A stretch of 64,000 nt of DNA from Linnemannia elongata (lineage: Eukaryota; Mortierellomycota; Mortierellomycetes; Mortierellales; Mortierellaceae), in NCBI GenBank assembly GCA_036320915.1, contig JAXBDG010000008.1, positions 2,542,001-2,606,000 on the forward strand, read 5' to 3'. Positions 44,699 to 56,971 of the stretch are shown here, piece by piece (the stretch's first letter is position 1; each line of letters opens with the position of its first letter). The notes beneath the pieces were generated by a model. It did not search any database and was not told the DNA's origin. It was given only the letters and a program-made list of their open reading frames with translations. Both the position numbers and the translations under genes were made by a program.

Positions 44699-45810
44699 CG
44701 AGAGGGAGAGTGAAAGAGAGGGAGAAAGTGAAAGAGTGAGAGAGATAGAGGGAGAGCGAGTAACGACAGAGGAAAAGGGAAAAGGTTGAGGGAGGGGTGG
44801 TCCTGCTTGTGCGTCTGTAGGATATTGTCGTTGGCACTAGGCGGGAATGTGAGTCGAAATTGGAAAGTAGGAAGGATGGTTGTCGAGGTTAGAGGACGAG
44901 AGGATGAGGTTAAGGACGACAGGAAGAGAGAGGAAGGAAGAAGAAGAAAGAGGGAAGGTAAGAGATGGGGATGGGTAGAGTAGGAAAAGGAGATAGGGAT
45001 GGTGGAGAAAGAAAAGGAAAAAGAGAGATGAAAAGAATGAAAAAAAGAGGGGAAATTGAACTGATGCATGCTGCTGCTGCTGCTGCTGCTGCTAGGAAAG
45101 GGAACAATAAGCCCGATCGAACTAAGCCTTTGTTTGTTGTTTGTTCTTTTGTTTGGACGGGGGCATGGACAAAAGGGCTTGGATGGTCAGTCTAAGCTAA
45201 TACGTTATTACTGCTGTCGCTTATCGAACTAAACCACCAGCAAACCAACCAGCAGACAAAGTCATCTCCATCTGACCCTTCTTCTTGTCGTGTGTAGTGT
45301 GTCATCCACTCAACTCACCACTCACACTCTCTTATCCACCAGACACAGCTGGCTTGTCGCGTGGATCGACAGCTCTCAACAAAAAAAAAAAAACTCGTCC
45401 ACTCGCCCCTCTCTCTCCAACATATTGGTAATTTTGTCCCTCTTTTGCCCCTTTTTGCTGTTTTGTTGTTATTTTTGTTGTCTTTGTCATTATCATTGCC
45501 ATTGTCGATCTGAACCTGTTTATGAAGGAAGAGAAGGGCTTATTATCGGGAAGAAGCACCTGTCTGACCTAATGCTGTCTCACCTCACACACACTCTCTA
45601 TGCAAACCAATAGGACCTTTTCCGCATTGACCAAGAGCATAACGCATAAAATCATAGCCCAATTGCATAGTGACACGAAGTCCTTTCTAGAAAGATGATG
45701 AAGGATATGTACATTGTTCTTTTTACTTTGCAAAAGGTCCTTCCATGCGAAAGAACGCAAGGAAAAAAAAAAAGGAATCAAAAAGGGAGGAGAAGAGGAA
45801 AGTGAATCAA
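44566..45810. other. Intergenic, promoter-like bias and simple repeats
   Basis: An AG run at 44667-44692 and extensive GA-rich sequence to ~45050 would be CT-rich toward the 44565 gene. A GCT run (45071-45093) follows. The apparent open frame 44584-45069 is an artefact of this composition. Bases 45100-45810 show no gene and end in the 3' region of the aldehyde dehydrogenase gene. Confidence 0.5.
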
Positions 45811-47289
45811 TCAGACGCGGATGGTTACTGCTTTGACGGTAGTGTATTCGTCCAAGGCCTCGGCACCAAGATCCTTGCCAAAGCCGCTGGCCTTGACACC
45901 GCCAAAGGGCAGGTGACTCGAGCACAGGTTATAGCAGTTGACCCAGGTCACACCCGTCTCCAGTTCTTGGACACAGTGCTCTGCCTTGGTCAGGTCCTTG
46001 GTCCACACTCCTGAGGCCAAGCCATAAAGAGTAGCATTGGCCCTCTCCAAGACTTCGTCGAGGGAAGAGAAGGGCTTCATGACCGACAGGACGGGACCAA
46101 AGACCTCCTCGGTCGCAATCATGGCAGTCTCCTTGACGTTATGGAAGATGGTCGGCTCGATAAAGTAGCCCTTGTCACCATAACGCTTACCGCCGACCAA
46201 CAGCTCCGAATCGCCGTCCTTCTTGGCCTTCTCAATAAAGTTCATCACCCGCTCAAACTGGACTCGATCCACCATGGTTCCGAAATTGTAGGCCTCATCC
46301 AGAGTGTCGCCAATCTTGACCTCCTCCACGCGTGCCTTCAGCTTCTTGAGGAAATCAGTCTCGATCCCCTTCTCGAGGAAGAGACGCGACCCTGCACAAC
46401 AGTTCTGACCCATGTTGGAGAAGATGGCTCCAAAGACATCCTCAACAGCCTGGTCGAGATCTGCATCGGCAAAGACAATCAAGGGACTCTTGCCGCCGAG
46501 CTCGAGGGTGACCTTCTTGAGGTTGGATTGGGCAGCGCCTGCCATGACCTTGCGACCGACCCCACCAGATCCTGTAAAGCTGCACTTGTGGATGTCTTTA
46601 TGGTTAACGATCGCCGATCCGACGGCCTCGCCTCCAGGCAAGACATTGAACACACCGTGGGGTAAGTCTGTGTGTTTTGCAATGAGCTCACCGAGCATCA
46701 GCGACGACAGAGGTGTCTGGGGTGCAGGCTTGAGGATGATGGCGTTACCACATGCGAGTGCGGGGGCAATCTTCCAGGCGGCGAGAACGAGAGGGTAGTT
46801 GAAGGAAGTAATCAACCCACAGACACCGACAGGCTTGCGGACTGTATAAGACTTGTGGTTATCCTCCGTCGCAAAGTTCTGTCCATGGAGTTTATCAGCA
46901 TGTCCAGCAAAATACCGGAAACACTCGACTACCTCCTCAATATCAAACTTGGCCTCCTCCAACGGTTTGCCGCACGCGGCCTCAAGAACCGTCAAGTTCC
47001 ACTTGTTCTGCTCAACAGCTTGGGCGATTTCGAGGAGGACGTTACGGCGTTTGCGGCCAGTAAAGTTCTTCCAGGGACCCTTGAGGGCGGCCTGGGCAGA
47101 CTTGACGGCGGCATCGACGTCCTCAGGGCCGGCCTCTTCGACGTTCTCGAGGAGCTCTTCAGTACAGGGGTTGAGGAGGGGTTTCCTGGAGGGTTTTGCG
47201 GCGAGCGAGGGCTGGAACTTGCCGTTGATGAAGGGGCCGACGAAACGAGTGAATGAGACTGGGCCCTTTGATGTCTTAATGGAGAACAT
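45811..47289 (-). CDS. NAD(P)+-dependent aldehyde dehydrogenase
   Basis: A single exon from ATG 47289 encodes 492 aa, the usual ALDH size (~490-500). The oxyanion-hole Asn is N164 in TSFNYP and the cofactor-binding Lys is K187 in ILKPAP. The loop SFTGSGGVG follows. The general base is E263 in TLELGGKSP, and the catalytic Cys is C297 in NMGQNCCAGSR. EEVFGPVL and the C-terminal SHLPFGGVKASGFGKD complete the fold. It oxidises aldehydes to acids; the substrate cannot be told from the sequence. The upstream frame stays open without an ATG of good context, and ATG 47289 fits the family start. It lacks a clear mitochondrial leader, so it is probably cytosolic. It is divergent from NOP53. Confidence 0.92.
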   Translation of the reverse strand: MFSIKTSKGPVSFTRFVGPFINGKFQPSLAAKPSRKPLLNPCTEELLENVEEAGPEDVDAAVKSAQAALKGPWKNFTGRKRRNVLLEIAQAVEQNKWNLTVLEAACGKPLEEAKFDIEEVVECFRYFAGHADKLHGQNFATEDNHKSYTVRKPVGVCGLITSFNYPLVLAAWKIAPALACGNAIILKPAPQTPLSSLMLGELIAKHTDLPHGVFNVLPGGEAVGSAIVNHKDIHKCSFTGSGGVGRKVMAGAAQSNLKKVTLELGGKSPLIVFADADLDQAVEDVFGAIFSNMGQNCCAGSRLFLEKGIETDFLKKLKARVEEVKIGDTLDEAYNFGTMVDRVQFERVMNFIEKAKKDGDSELLVGGKRYGDKGYFIEPTIFHNVKETAMIATEEVFGPVLSVMKPFSSLDEVLERANATLYGLASGVWTKDLTKAEHCVQELETGVTWVNCYNLCSSHLPFGGVKASGFGKDLGAEALDEYTTVKAVTIRV

Positions 47290-47764
47290 TCTTTTTGGTG
47301 TGAATGGAAAGAAGGGAAGGGAGATGAGGAAAGGAGGAATAGGAAGAGAGAGAGAAAGAGATGGAAGAGTGTGGGAAACACAAAGTGCAGGGTTGACGTA
47401 TTGAAAGGCGCGTATAACGGGCAAGGGGGTGGGATGGGCGCTAATAAGGGGACACAAAGGGCGTAGAAGAGGAAAGGACTGCTTTTGAGAAATGAGCGAG
47501 AGAGAACGAACCAGCAGCGATTGGATTTGTTGATTGAATTGAATGCTAAGCCACTGGCAAGGCACACTTTTTTTTTTTTTTTTTTTTTGTGCACTTTCTC
47601 AGTGAAGAGGCCCATTCAACTGTAGGCCACATCAACCAACCTTACAGCTTCACACTCTCATCACTCTCCCCCTTCTCACTTCCCCTTTCCCCCTCTTTCC
47701 TCTCTCCTTTCCCTTCCTCCCTTTCTCCCTTCCTTCTCTTCACACATACACACATACATATACA
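47290..47764. promoter_or_regulatory. Bidirectional promoter between ALDH and NOP53
   Basis: A 475-bp divergent region. The half beside NOP53 (47630-47755) is CT-rich, and the half beside ALDH is GA-rich on the plus strand. A T run of 20 lies at 47569-47588. A TATA-like tacatatacaatg lies directly before the NOP53 ATG. Confidence 0.55.
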
Positions 47765-49478
47765 ATGTCAACGGCTGTCGAGAAACCCGCACCTACTGGA
47801 AACGGACTGAACCGCAAGAAGTCGTCCTCCCGCAAGGGCAAGAAGGCCTGGCGCAAGAATGTCGACATCACCGACGTCGAGCAGAACCTCGATGAGCTCA
47901 GAGCCGAAGAGCGCACCACTGGGTAAATAGGCGACAGACACACTCTCACGCACCCCTCTGTTTGCTGCATAAAAGAAACGACAATCAATCCGGACTCGAG
48001 GTTAAAAATACTTACTTCTTTCTATGTAAACATCCCAACCAACAAATAGTGGAAAGGTTCACCAAAAGGCAAACGATGCCCTGTTCATGATGGACACAGC
48101 AGGAGATGGCAAGGTTCAAAAGGAGCTCCGCAAGAACCGACCCCTCAAGATGGACGAGATCCTGGCCGAGCGGTCCAAGATCCCTGCCGTCAGCGGTCGT
48201 CACAAGGCTGTCACCACCTCAGCCCCCATCAACGCCGCCACGGCTACCCACAAGGCCAACGCCAAGATCTCCAAGGCCGAGAAGGCGAGGTTGTTGGACA
48301 TGATCAAGCGCAGGACTTCAACCTCTTTGTTCGCCCCTGTCAACAAGCCCCTCGGTCGGTCTGGAACCACAGATGCTACCAAGGCTGCTGGTCGGTTTGA
48401 TGTCTGGGGAAGCGATGGCGAGCAGAAGCAGGAGCAGGAACAGGAGCAGGATAGTGATGATGACTTTGTTGGCGAGATTGTGACAAAGGTTTCGGTCAAG
48501 GCACCACGGTCTTTCAAGCAGAAGCAGAAGGTCTCTTTGCCTGCTGTCAAGGAGGCTCACCCTGGTGCGTCTTATAACCCCACCATGCAGGATCATCAGG
48601 GATTGCTCCGTTTGGCTCACAACGAGGAGCTGAGGATCTTGCACCAAAAGGAGAAGATTGACAGCAAATTGGCTTACCCCAAGGAACTCGATGCTATGAT
48701 TGCATTCGACGATCAGACTGGCGGTCTTTTGGAGGATTCTAACGACGAGGAGGAAGAGTCTGAGGAGGAGGAGGGAGAGGATGGCGAGGGCGATGCTGAC
48801 GCTCCCAAGCCCAAGAAGAAGGGCAAGAAGTCGATCGCTGAGCGGAACCGTTTGGCGCGTGCGGCCGAGACGGCCAAGAAGGAGGCTGAGATCAAGAGAC
48901 ACAAGGAGTTGATCAAGCAGACTAACCGCGTCAAGGAGATTATCAAGACTGTCGAGGAAGAGGAGGCCGAGATGGAGGCTAAGCGTCTCGAGAACGAACA
49001 AAAGAGGGAAGAGAAGGAGAAGGCCGGCATGAAGCGCGTCGGACGATTCAAGTAAGTCCTCTCATTTTGTCTTTGGTTATGCTATATGTAAACGCTGTTA
49101 TTTATGGAGGTCTAACTTCTTTCCTTTTCATGGTTCCTTTTTCTAATAGCATCCCTAAGGAGAGGATACACGTTCAGCTTCAGGATGAGCTGGCCGATTC
49201 ATTGAGACAGCTCAAGCCTGAGGGTAGTTTGATGAAGGACCGGTTCCAGAGCTTTGTCGAGCGCAACCTTATCGAGCCCCGTGTCCCCGTTGCGTACGTT
49301 CCTGCCACTCTTCTTATTTTCTTTGCCATGTCCAATATACCTTCATTGGTTTTCTTGCGTCTAACCATTATTCTTTTTTTTTGTCTTTGTTGGAATTAAT
49401 AGCAAGCGCCGCAGATACCGACTCAAGACATACGAGAAGCACTCTTACAAGCGTTTCGACAACCCCAACCACGCTTAG
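47765..49478 (+). CDS. NOP53: Ribosome biogenesis factor NOP53 (GLTSCR2/PICT1 homologue)
   Basis: There are four exons: 47765-47922, 48050-49051, 49150-49293 and 49403-49478, encoding 459 aa. The N-terminal [13 protein letters not shown] block and [17 protein letters not shown] are hallmarks of Nop53. An acidic run ([20 protein letters not shown]) precedes a Lys-rich helix ([20 protein letters not shown]). The C-terminal [34 protein letters not shown] and [20 protein letters not shown] are also conserved. Nop53 joins pre-60S particles and recruits the Mtr4 helicase for the nuclear exosome to process ITS2 (known). Exon joins preserve frame exactly. The last exon is short and strongly basic, as expected. 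The protein acts in the nucleolus. Confidence 0.93.
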
Positions 49479-51303
49479 GTCATCTCAGCATGAATCCTTT
49501 TCGTTTTGGGAACGAACCCCTTGTAGTTTTCGTATATCTTTTTTTCTTTTCTTATCATCTCTTTCTCGGCATTTTTTAGACAACGCATTCATTCGCAAAC
49601 CTCTTACTACCATACGCATATCAACAGTAATGAAATAAAAACTGAACAAACAAAAAGCGATGGCGCTTTACTTAGAGGGAGGGATAGAGGCCGGGGTGGC
49701 TACACTCAGCGAAGGAAAAAAAAAAAAAAAAAAAAAAGATTGGGTCGAATGCGGCCTTATTTTTTTTTTTTTTTTTTTTTGCCGTGTCGAGCAGATCAAA
49801 CAACAGCAGGTGAGACAAAAAACGCGTCGTGTTGTAAGAGGACTGATGTAAAAAAGTGATGTGTTGGATTGGACTGCCTACCGAGATATGAAAAGAAGTC
49901 ATTTTTAGGTCATCACCCATCATCGACAAACGTCCTCTTAATAACCTGGTAATTCGGTAATCATTGTCATCGTCCTCAGTTTTAGATTCTCATACCCTTA
50001 CACAGTTGCTCACATGTACTGTATAAATACGCCCTCTCTCTCTTTCCTTATGCTCTTCGCACCTCAATTCACAATTTCGTTGGTAATACTCCTGCTCATG
50101 TAATCATGCATGATGCGTCAAGGGTAACTGTACATGTAGAAGATGGGTATCCATGTTGGATGCCTTTTCCGCTCTGATACTCCTCCGTTATTCTTTAGCC
50201 TGTATTCAACTTTGCTTCTCTCTCACCCGTGTTTAATCGAAAGGGTCCCTTCGCCGACTATTTGGACAGAGCCACCAACCCTTTTTCTTCTTCCTCTGGT
50301 GCGTACATTCTCTAGCACGACTTGTCTTCTTTCTTCCCATCCTTTCATCTTAAACCGAAAGTAAAAACTGTTTGTGTCATGAACTCCGCCTGAAAAACAG
50401 GAAGACCTCTCCTAAGGTAACGCACAATGGGAGTTATCTTTTCCCCTACTCTTCCTTCATTGTTGTTGCTGTTGCGTCCCCTTACTGCCAGCTAAAAACC
50501 CTCCTTCCCCAGGCTTCCTTCACATGCTCAATTGATGCCCCTATGTCTTGCTTCCCTCTCACTCTCCTCCACCCCTTGGCCCCCTTCCATCTCCATTTTT
50601 TTCTTGAGCGACCCCGTTGTGCCTCAACTCCTAGACAAATGGAGCACTCTGGACTTTCAATTGGTGCCCTATCTTCTTTTACCCCGACTCTTCCTTTACA
50701 CCTGCTCCCTTTCTCCCTCATTTTATCTACGCCCGTTTTCCGCTCATTTGGCCAGTCTGACTATCGTCACTTACCCCCACATTCCTTCACGTCGAACGCG
50801 ACAAAGAATAGATTATGCTTGTCATGCTCCCTCTTCCTTCTCCTTCGCTTCCTCTCTCCTCTCTTTCTTTCTCCCCTCAAGGCCATTTTGCACTCTCCTT
50901 CAAATCACTTTTTTGTGCGTCTCAAAGCTCTCATTGACCTTTTCTTCTGTGCCCAGTTAGGTGGTACGACATAGGCAGATTGACTCTTAAAGGGTTTGGG
51001 TACCTGCTTCTTCTAGTTCATCCTGGATGAAGGTCTAAGCCTCTTTCTTTTTCTCTCTACTGTTACCTTGGCTTATTAGTCCCCGCACACTTATCCCCTT
51101 CTTGCTCGCTCTCTTTTCGCATATCCCTTCCCTACCTCTTTCACTTTTCCCTCCATTTTCTTGCCTTTTTTCTCGCCTATATTTTCCCTTCTTTCTTTCC
51201 TCCACCTTTTTTCCTCTCTCATTTAACTTTTCTCCTTCGCCTCACATTTTCATTCTCATCACCCCAGTAACACACAGCCGAAGCACCAAAAAAAATACAA
51301 GCA
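49479..51303. other. Long intergenic region before the SUR7-like gene
   Basis: It begins with NOP53 3' sequence, then homopolymer runs (A at 49719-49738, T at 49759-49780). Bases 50400-51250 are long CT-rich sequence on the plus strand, the promoter/leader bias seen before other plus-strand genes here. Open frames in it are low-complexity Ser/Leu/Pro and not credible. Confidence 0.5.
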
Positions 51304-52805
51304 ATGTTTGTAGCAATTGTCTCGTTCCTTGTCAACCTGGCAACGGCAGTCCTCCTCATCCTGGTCACCATTGCAGACCTCAGCACCTCCAACTTCTTCT
51401 CCAGCTTCCATTTCCTCAAGGTAAAAAAACCGTCCAACAATTGAACAATTACAAGTAACTAACACCATCACCCAATTAATCACAGAGAGAAACGATTGGA
51501 CTGGACGTGTTATCTGACTTCGCCAAAATTCCTACTCCTCATCCCCTGACAACACTTTTTTTCCCCGCCTCTCTCGTTCGTTCGTTCACGCTTTCACCCT
51601 TTCAACTGGCCAATTCTCCCCTCCAAAACTATTAACAACTCGTCCTCTAACCATTTTTTTTCTTTTTTTTTGTTCTGATAATTTAGATCTCGTTCGCAAC
51701 AAACGGCCCATTGAGCGGATGGTTAAACAAGCCATACGACTTTATCAGTTTCGGACTCTGGAGCTTCTGTGAGGGAACTGCCGGTGTCACCAATGCCTGC
51801 ATTGACCCCAAGATCGGATACACCCTCGGTAAGAGGAATCAAAAAACTTTTGACTCTGGAATGAAGAAAGGAAGAAAGTGCATTTTTTTTATTTTTTTTT
51901 TTTTTTACATCATCGCACTTTCAGGAAATGGTATCGATGCTTCCAATGGATATGACGGATCCTTTCTCTGATTACTGTGATGTGCTAGTGTAATGGCATC
52001 TCTTGGTCCCTTTTTTCTCTTTCTATCTCTCACTGTGTTCGAAATGTCCATGCCAGCTCGCTCGCCTCCTGATTTTCTTATCCTGTCGTCTAACCAACCC
52101 CTTCCCTCGCTCCCTCTCTCCCTCTCCCTCTATCTTTTTCTGAATATGTCCCCCTTGGACTAGAACCAATCCCGGTTCTGAACGACATTGACCAGCACTA
52201 CGTCCCAAATGCAGTTCGCAGTTTTGGAAAGGTCTCTATCCTCTACATTCCTGGTAAGTAATACACATGTCAAAGAACAACGTCCCTTCGTAATCTTCAT
52301 CTAGAGGAAGGTGGGAGGTCTTACCACACCTCGGCTCTACCCTTCCTGATTGTTCAGTTCAACAACGTCACATCCACTAACATCCCTCTCCCCCTATTTT
52401 TTGTTTGTTTTACCATCCTCCCAAACAGCGACCTGCGTAGCATTCCTGGCGTTCCTAATCTCCCTCCTCGCCCTGCACCCCCGCTTCCGCAAACGCTGGC
52501 TCCACGCCCTGACCGCATTCCTCTCCCTCCTCGTCACCCTCTCCTGCCTCCTCCTCATGATCGTCGTCTTCACCCTTTTCGGATCCCGCAAGACCCAATT
52601 CGAGAAACATTTGGTCCCAACCCCAGAGAGAGTTAGTTTTGGACCGGGTGTATGGATTACTTTGGCGTTGGTTCCTTTGACGGTGTTTGGTAGCTTGTTT
52701 GGAGCCTTTGCGGTTTGTTGTCCCGGACGGTTTGAGAGGAGGAGGGGAGGTAGAGAGAGGGAAGTGGCAGAGTCGAAGGAGGAGGTCCATGAACCTAGTG
52801 CTTAG
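51304..52805 (+). CDS. SUR7/PalI-type four-TM plasma membrane protein
   Basis: There are four exons: 51304-51420, 51687-51828, 52164-52253 and 52429-52805, encoding 241 aa. TM1 is FVAIVSFLVNLATAVLLILV. An extracellular domain has the family-like pattern GLWSFCEGTAGVTNACIDPK (two cysteines) followed by DIDQHYVPNAVRSFGK. TM2 ATCVAFLAFLISLLALHP, TM3 TAFLSLLVTLSCLLLMIVVF and TM4 VWITLALVPLTVFGSLFGAF lead to a short cytoplasmic tail (PGRFERRRGGREREVAESKE). The G-x-W-x-x-x-C...C motif and order fit SUR7/PalI (Rim9) proteins of eisosomes or pH sensing (known). Which subgroup is unclear. The 335-nt second intron is the longest of this gene and holds no exon I can support. Confidence 0.82.
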
Positions 52806-53176
52806 AGAGAAAGCGCGTGTGACAAAGAGTCGAGCCAAAAAAAAAAATATGGATAGTGCGCATGGTGATGATTATGATGGAGTGCGCACACATTTTATGT
52901 AGTCTCTTCTGTAAGTACTTGCACGTTTTCGCTGTACGTCGTCATTTCCCGGTTCCCGGTTCCCTCCTTTTTTTTTCCTCCTTCCGATAGTCCCTTCATC
53001 ATCATTATGATCGTCATCAGTTATAGTCGTCATCACATCCGACTTGGCATCCTATTTACCATAGCATTATTACATCTAGCCATTATCTAATAAATCAACG
53101 ATCAACCTTTATACCAAGTAAATAAGCAAGTCATTGTCTACTTTAACTCCCTTCCTATCACGTTCCTCATCTTATC
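52806..53176. other. Convergent intergenic region
   Basis: The region is AT-rich with a CT run (52970-52985) and AATAAATC near 53090. No gene is present. Confidence 0.5.
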
Positions 53177-56100
53177 TTACGCCAAACGCGAAAGCACCTC
53201 CTGAACAGCATGCCTCACCAAAGGACTCTTCTTTCCTTCGCCGGCATCCTTATCCAAACCCTCCAAAACCTCGCTCAACGAATCCTTCATTCCAGAACCC
53301 TTCAAGAACGTCAAGTACGCCGGGTCCTCACCCTCCCTCGCTGCCGCATCTAGTGCGTTCCTCAGGAACACACACACATTTGTCCTGACCTCGTCAGGGC
53401 ATTTTCCATCCTGGTTCTTGATAAGACTGAGGAGACTTTCGAGGAGGGTGAGGGGTTTGGTTTGATCGAGAGGCTCTTCGGAGATGGTTGTCTCCGGGTC
53501 GGGTTGGGGCGTTAACTCGACCGACACCAGCGAGTCCAGCACCGCATTCTTGTCTAAATGATTCCAACAAGAAATTAAATATTATTTAAAAAACAGCAGC
53601 CAGTAAGTAGTTGATATTCAACAAAACAGAAGACTGGGTTCTAACAGGGCAAAAAGATACAAACAAAAGCTGGCTTATTGGTTTTACCTTGCGAAGGACT
53701 GGTGACCAAGAGGGTTAAGGCGATAACACCCTCGTTCTGAAGCACAACATACTTGGGGTTCCGGGTCATGGCCGCAATAGGAAGAACTACATCCGCCTTG
53801 TTCAACGTCTGCTGCAGCGCCGTGATCGATCTCGTATCAAACTCCCGCATACCCTCGCTGCCCCAAATCACCTTGACCAAGTTACATAACGTCCTGGTGC
53901 CCTCGCTCTTCAATGCGAAATCATCACTCCTGCCAATGACATCCACCAGGGTCGACATGGGTGTCTCGATATCGCCCTCAGTGTTGGGGGTTGAGGACAA
54001 AGTCTCAAAGGGTTCACGTCCAGAGATGATGCGGATCGTGTTGTGTCCGTCGTTGGTGCTGAGACGCTTGAGGATGCCGACAACATTGGCCTGGAGTGGG
54101 AGAGCATTGTCCTTCTTGAGCAATGGGAAGCATGCCTGAATCACGCCAGCATTTCCCATCAATTCTCTGTTCCTCTCTAAATACAGTATCATCAAAAACA
54201 AAGAATAAATATTTTGGTACAAAACACCACACACGTTGCTCAAACGAATAGAATAAAAGGTGCTTACCTGCGAGGGCAAGGTTGCGGAGAACTCCTGTAG
54301 CAGCATGGCTTGCTTTCAAGTCAGTCGCCTTACGGACGACATGGATCAAAGGCTCAACCGCATTGTATTCGTGCACCAACTTGACGCAGTGGTTATCTAC
54401 AGCACACAAATAGGGGTGAAAGACACAAAGACACATGAATGATCCTGTACGTCAAGAACGTCTTGCGTATGCATATGCATATGCAAAGTGCAAGCACATT
54501 TATGCATGTTCACTATCTTAATTTACCTGATCGTGCAACGTTGCCCAAGCAGAGTGCAGCACATGTTTGCAAATCTTCCCGATCAGACAGCTTAAGCCAA
54601 GTAAGGAATCTCTCCATGACCTCCTTGTTGTTGAACACCGGCACCATGTTCTCATCTATCGATATTATCATAACAGACGTTTGTTAGAGTCGATTTACAC
54701 TTACCATTTCCACTTTGTTACGCAGCAATATAAACAGAGTTCTTACCTGCGAGAGTAGCAGACACAACGACTTCAACAAGGGCTGCCTTGGTCTCTCCAA
54801 ACTTCTTGTCGTCCTCCTTCTTCTCCTCCTCTGTCTTTCCTTCGTCCGAGATCCCAGTGTGCTCAAGAATCTCCATCAGGGGGATGAAAAGCCCTTCCTT
54901 CTGAATAGCGACCTGAGCAGCTTCCTTTGAGGCAACAGCGCGCAGAATATCGGTTGCTGCGTCGAAAAGGTCCATGTATCCCTCAACGTCCTTTGATGTC
55001 CTGACCAGCAGCTGAACCACGGTGTTAATCCCTGAAAACTTGATGACCGACTGTGAGCCACCATCTATATTTCACATCACAATTAATAGCAAAGATTAGA
55101 GTTCTGTCCATCATACAAAGTGGACTTGAGAAAGCCACTGCCAAACGGAAAGAAGAGGTAAGGGAGTGCGAACACATACCACTATCGCACAAGTTGGCGG
55201 TAACACGGGCAGCGATGGTCATGCTGACCTCGTTCTCGTCAATGTCGTCAGACTTCAACACCTTCAGCAGTGACTCAATGGTGCCCAATTCGATCACTTT
55301 TGTCTGTGCGGCCTCTATTAGCAGGAAACCACAAGGAGAAAGAAAGAGAGAGAAGAAACGACATCAGCATGACTCCATCATTTAGGTCCCCTCTCTTCAA
55401 TCTCATCCAATCCCGATCTTGGCCTCCTAACAGCAACGATATGCGAACATATAACTAGAGTGCTCCACAATGTTTTCTGGTCTCTTACCGCATGCCATAG
55501 TGGTGTTCAAGAGAGCGCCGCATGCAGTCTTGACAGCATCTGGGTGAGTTGAGCTCCTGAGGATATCGTTGATCGTCTCGAATGCACCAGCCTCAAGCAC
55601 TTTGTTTCTGTTTGCCTCTATGTTGGTTTACGAGAAAAAAAGAGGTTGTCAACATCAACACACATTCTTGCCAAGAAAGACATGTTGAGAACGAGCTTGA
55701 GCGTCCAGAGTAAAGAGTATTAAGTCGTATATTACCATGATCAACACAGATGTTGGCCAGAACACGGAGTGCCTGGATATCCACATGAGACAGGCGCTGC
55801 TTGTTCAATGCCTCGATCTGTACCAACAAAGCGACAGCTCGAGACTCTCCGATTGGTGTCCTTGCCTTTTCTAAGGCATCAATACAGAACAACGAATAGA
55901 ACAAGGTCGGGGCGTCAGAAAAGGAGGTCATGCGGGGTAATGTGCGCATTATGTGCGTGTTGAGTGTTTGCAAACATTGGCGTATTCCTTTGGGTAGACG
56001 AATAAGAAGAAAAAGGAAAGGGGGATAGAAACAAAGGTCATGACCACCTGCTGTGAAGGGTATGGTCCTCTTCCTCCTTACTTCAGCCTGCCCTGCCTTC

Positions 56101-56604
56101 AATTGATGTCGCAAAAGTACCTTCTCTGGCAGAATCGGCCAAGAACTGAAAGGTGTTCGAGACCTGATCCCAACTATCCTGATCGTTTCCATCCTGCTCA
56201 AGTTTTGCCAATGCTGCCTCCAATCGATCGACCACTCCTGGGAGATGGGCCTCTACAGCTGACGGGTCTATTTGAAGAGAGGAAAAAAAACCCAGGTTCA
56301 CAAAGGAAGATAAGAAACCATTGCTCCAGGGAAACATGAGCACGCGGATCGAAAATTTCAGTTGATCCGTGTCTATAAAAAGGAGGAGAGAGGGACACGT
56401 TACTGGAGGACGACAGCTTGATATCCTGGACCAGGCTGGAGAAACTGGCATCGTCTTGAGGTGTGAATTCTAAAGGATGTTGTCAAAAAGAAAAGCGATT
56501 TCAACATTTAGTCAAGGCGTTCATGACTTGGAGGATGACCATACACATTAATGATGCTAGTTGCTAGACACGAAGAAAGACGAACCTGTGTTGGAGGACA
56601 TCAT
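53177..56604 (-). CDS. ARM-repeat guanine nucleotide exchange factor of the SmgGDS/RAP1GDS1 type
   Basis: Eleven exons were built: 56604-56586, 56469-56404, 56267-56121, 55870-55736, 55617-55489, 55314-55180, 55064-54747, 54655-54527, 54396-54268, 54176-53688 and 53553-53177, encoding 690 aa. Repeated armadillo blocks include VDIQALRVLANICVDHG, HPDAVKTACGALLNTTM, ENEVSMTIAARVTANLCDS, REDLQTCAALCLGNVARS, KASHAATGVLRNLALAG and LKSEGTRTLCNLVKVIWGSE. SmgGDS binds and activates Rho-type GTPases and chaperones prenylated small GTPases (known). All ten introns are phase 1, and internal repeat exons are 129 or 135 nt. The first 3 exons (56404-56604 especially) are the least certain. Acidic and Lys-rich insert near residue ~300 (DEGKTEEEKKEDDKKFG). 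Confidence 0.85.
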
Positions 56605-56971
56605 GGAACGCCTTTCTTGGTGTAAAGTAGAGGGAAAAGATGTGGAAAGAGAGTTGAAGGATGGGATGTGCTTTAAAAGTGTGTGTAAGAGTATGTGTGG
56701 TGTGAATGATGAGAAGTGGGCAAAGTTGTAGATGAAAAGAGATGAAGAAGAGGAAGAAGAAGAAGAATAAGAAGAAGAGGAAAAAGAAGCGCGGTGACCC
56801 TTGTCCAACTCCCTTCTTTTTACCAGAAAGTTCACACGTTACACTCTTCTCCAACGCAAAGAAATGTGACTTTCATTAGCGGATTATTCAACCATTGAAC
56901 CATTGTCGTTTCTTTCTCTCTTTCTCTCACTCACTCCTTCCTCCTCCAAAACTCACTCCCAACCTCACAAT
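56605..56971. promoter_or_regulatory. Bidirectional promoter between the SmgGDS-like and CoA-binding genes
   Basis: A 367-bp divergent region. A GAAGAA run (56740-56785) is CT-rich toward the SmgGDS gene, and a CT-rich tract (56905-56950) faces the CoA-binding gene. Confidence 0.55.

Noticed and set aside
44584..45069. Minus-strand open frame of ~161 codons
   Set aside because: An artefact of CT repeats upstream of the membrane protein start; it ends in a stop just before the true exon.
50372..50974. Plus-strand open frame of ~200 codons
   Set aside because: Low-complexity Ser/Leu/Pro from the CT-rich leader of the SUR7-like gene.
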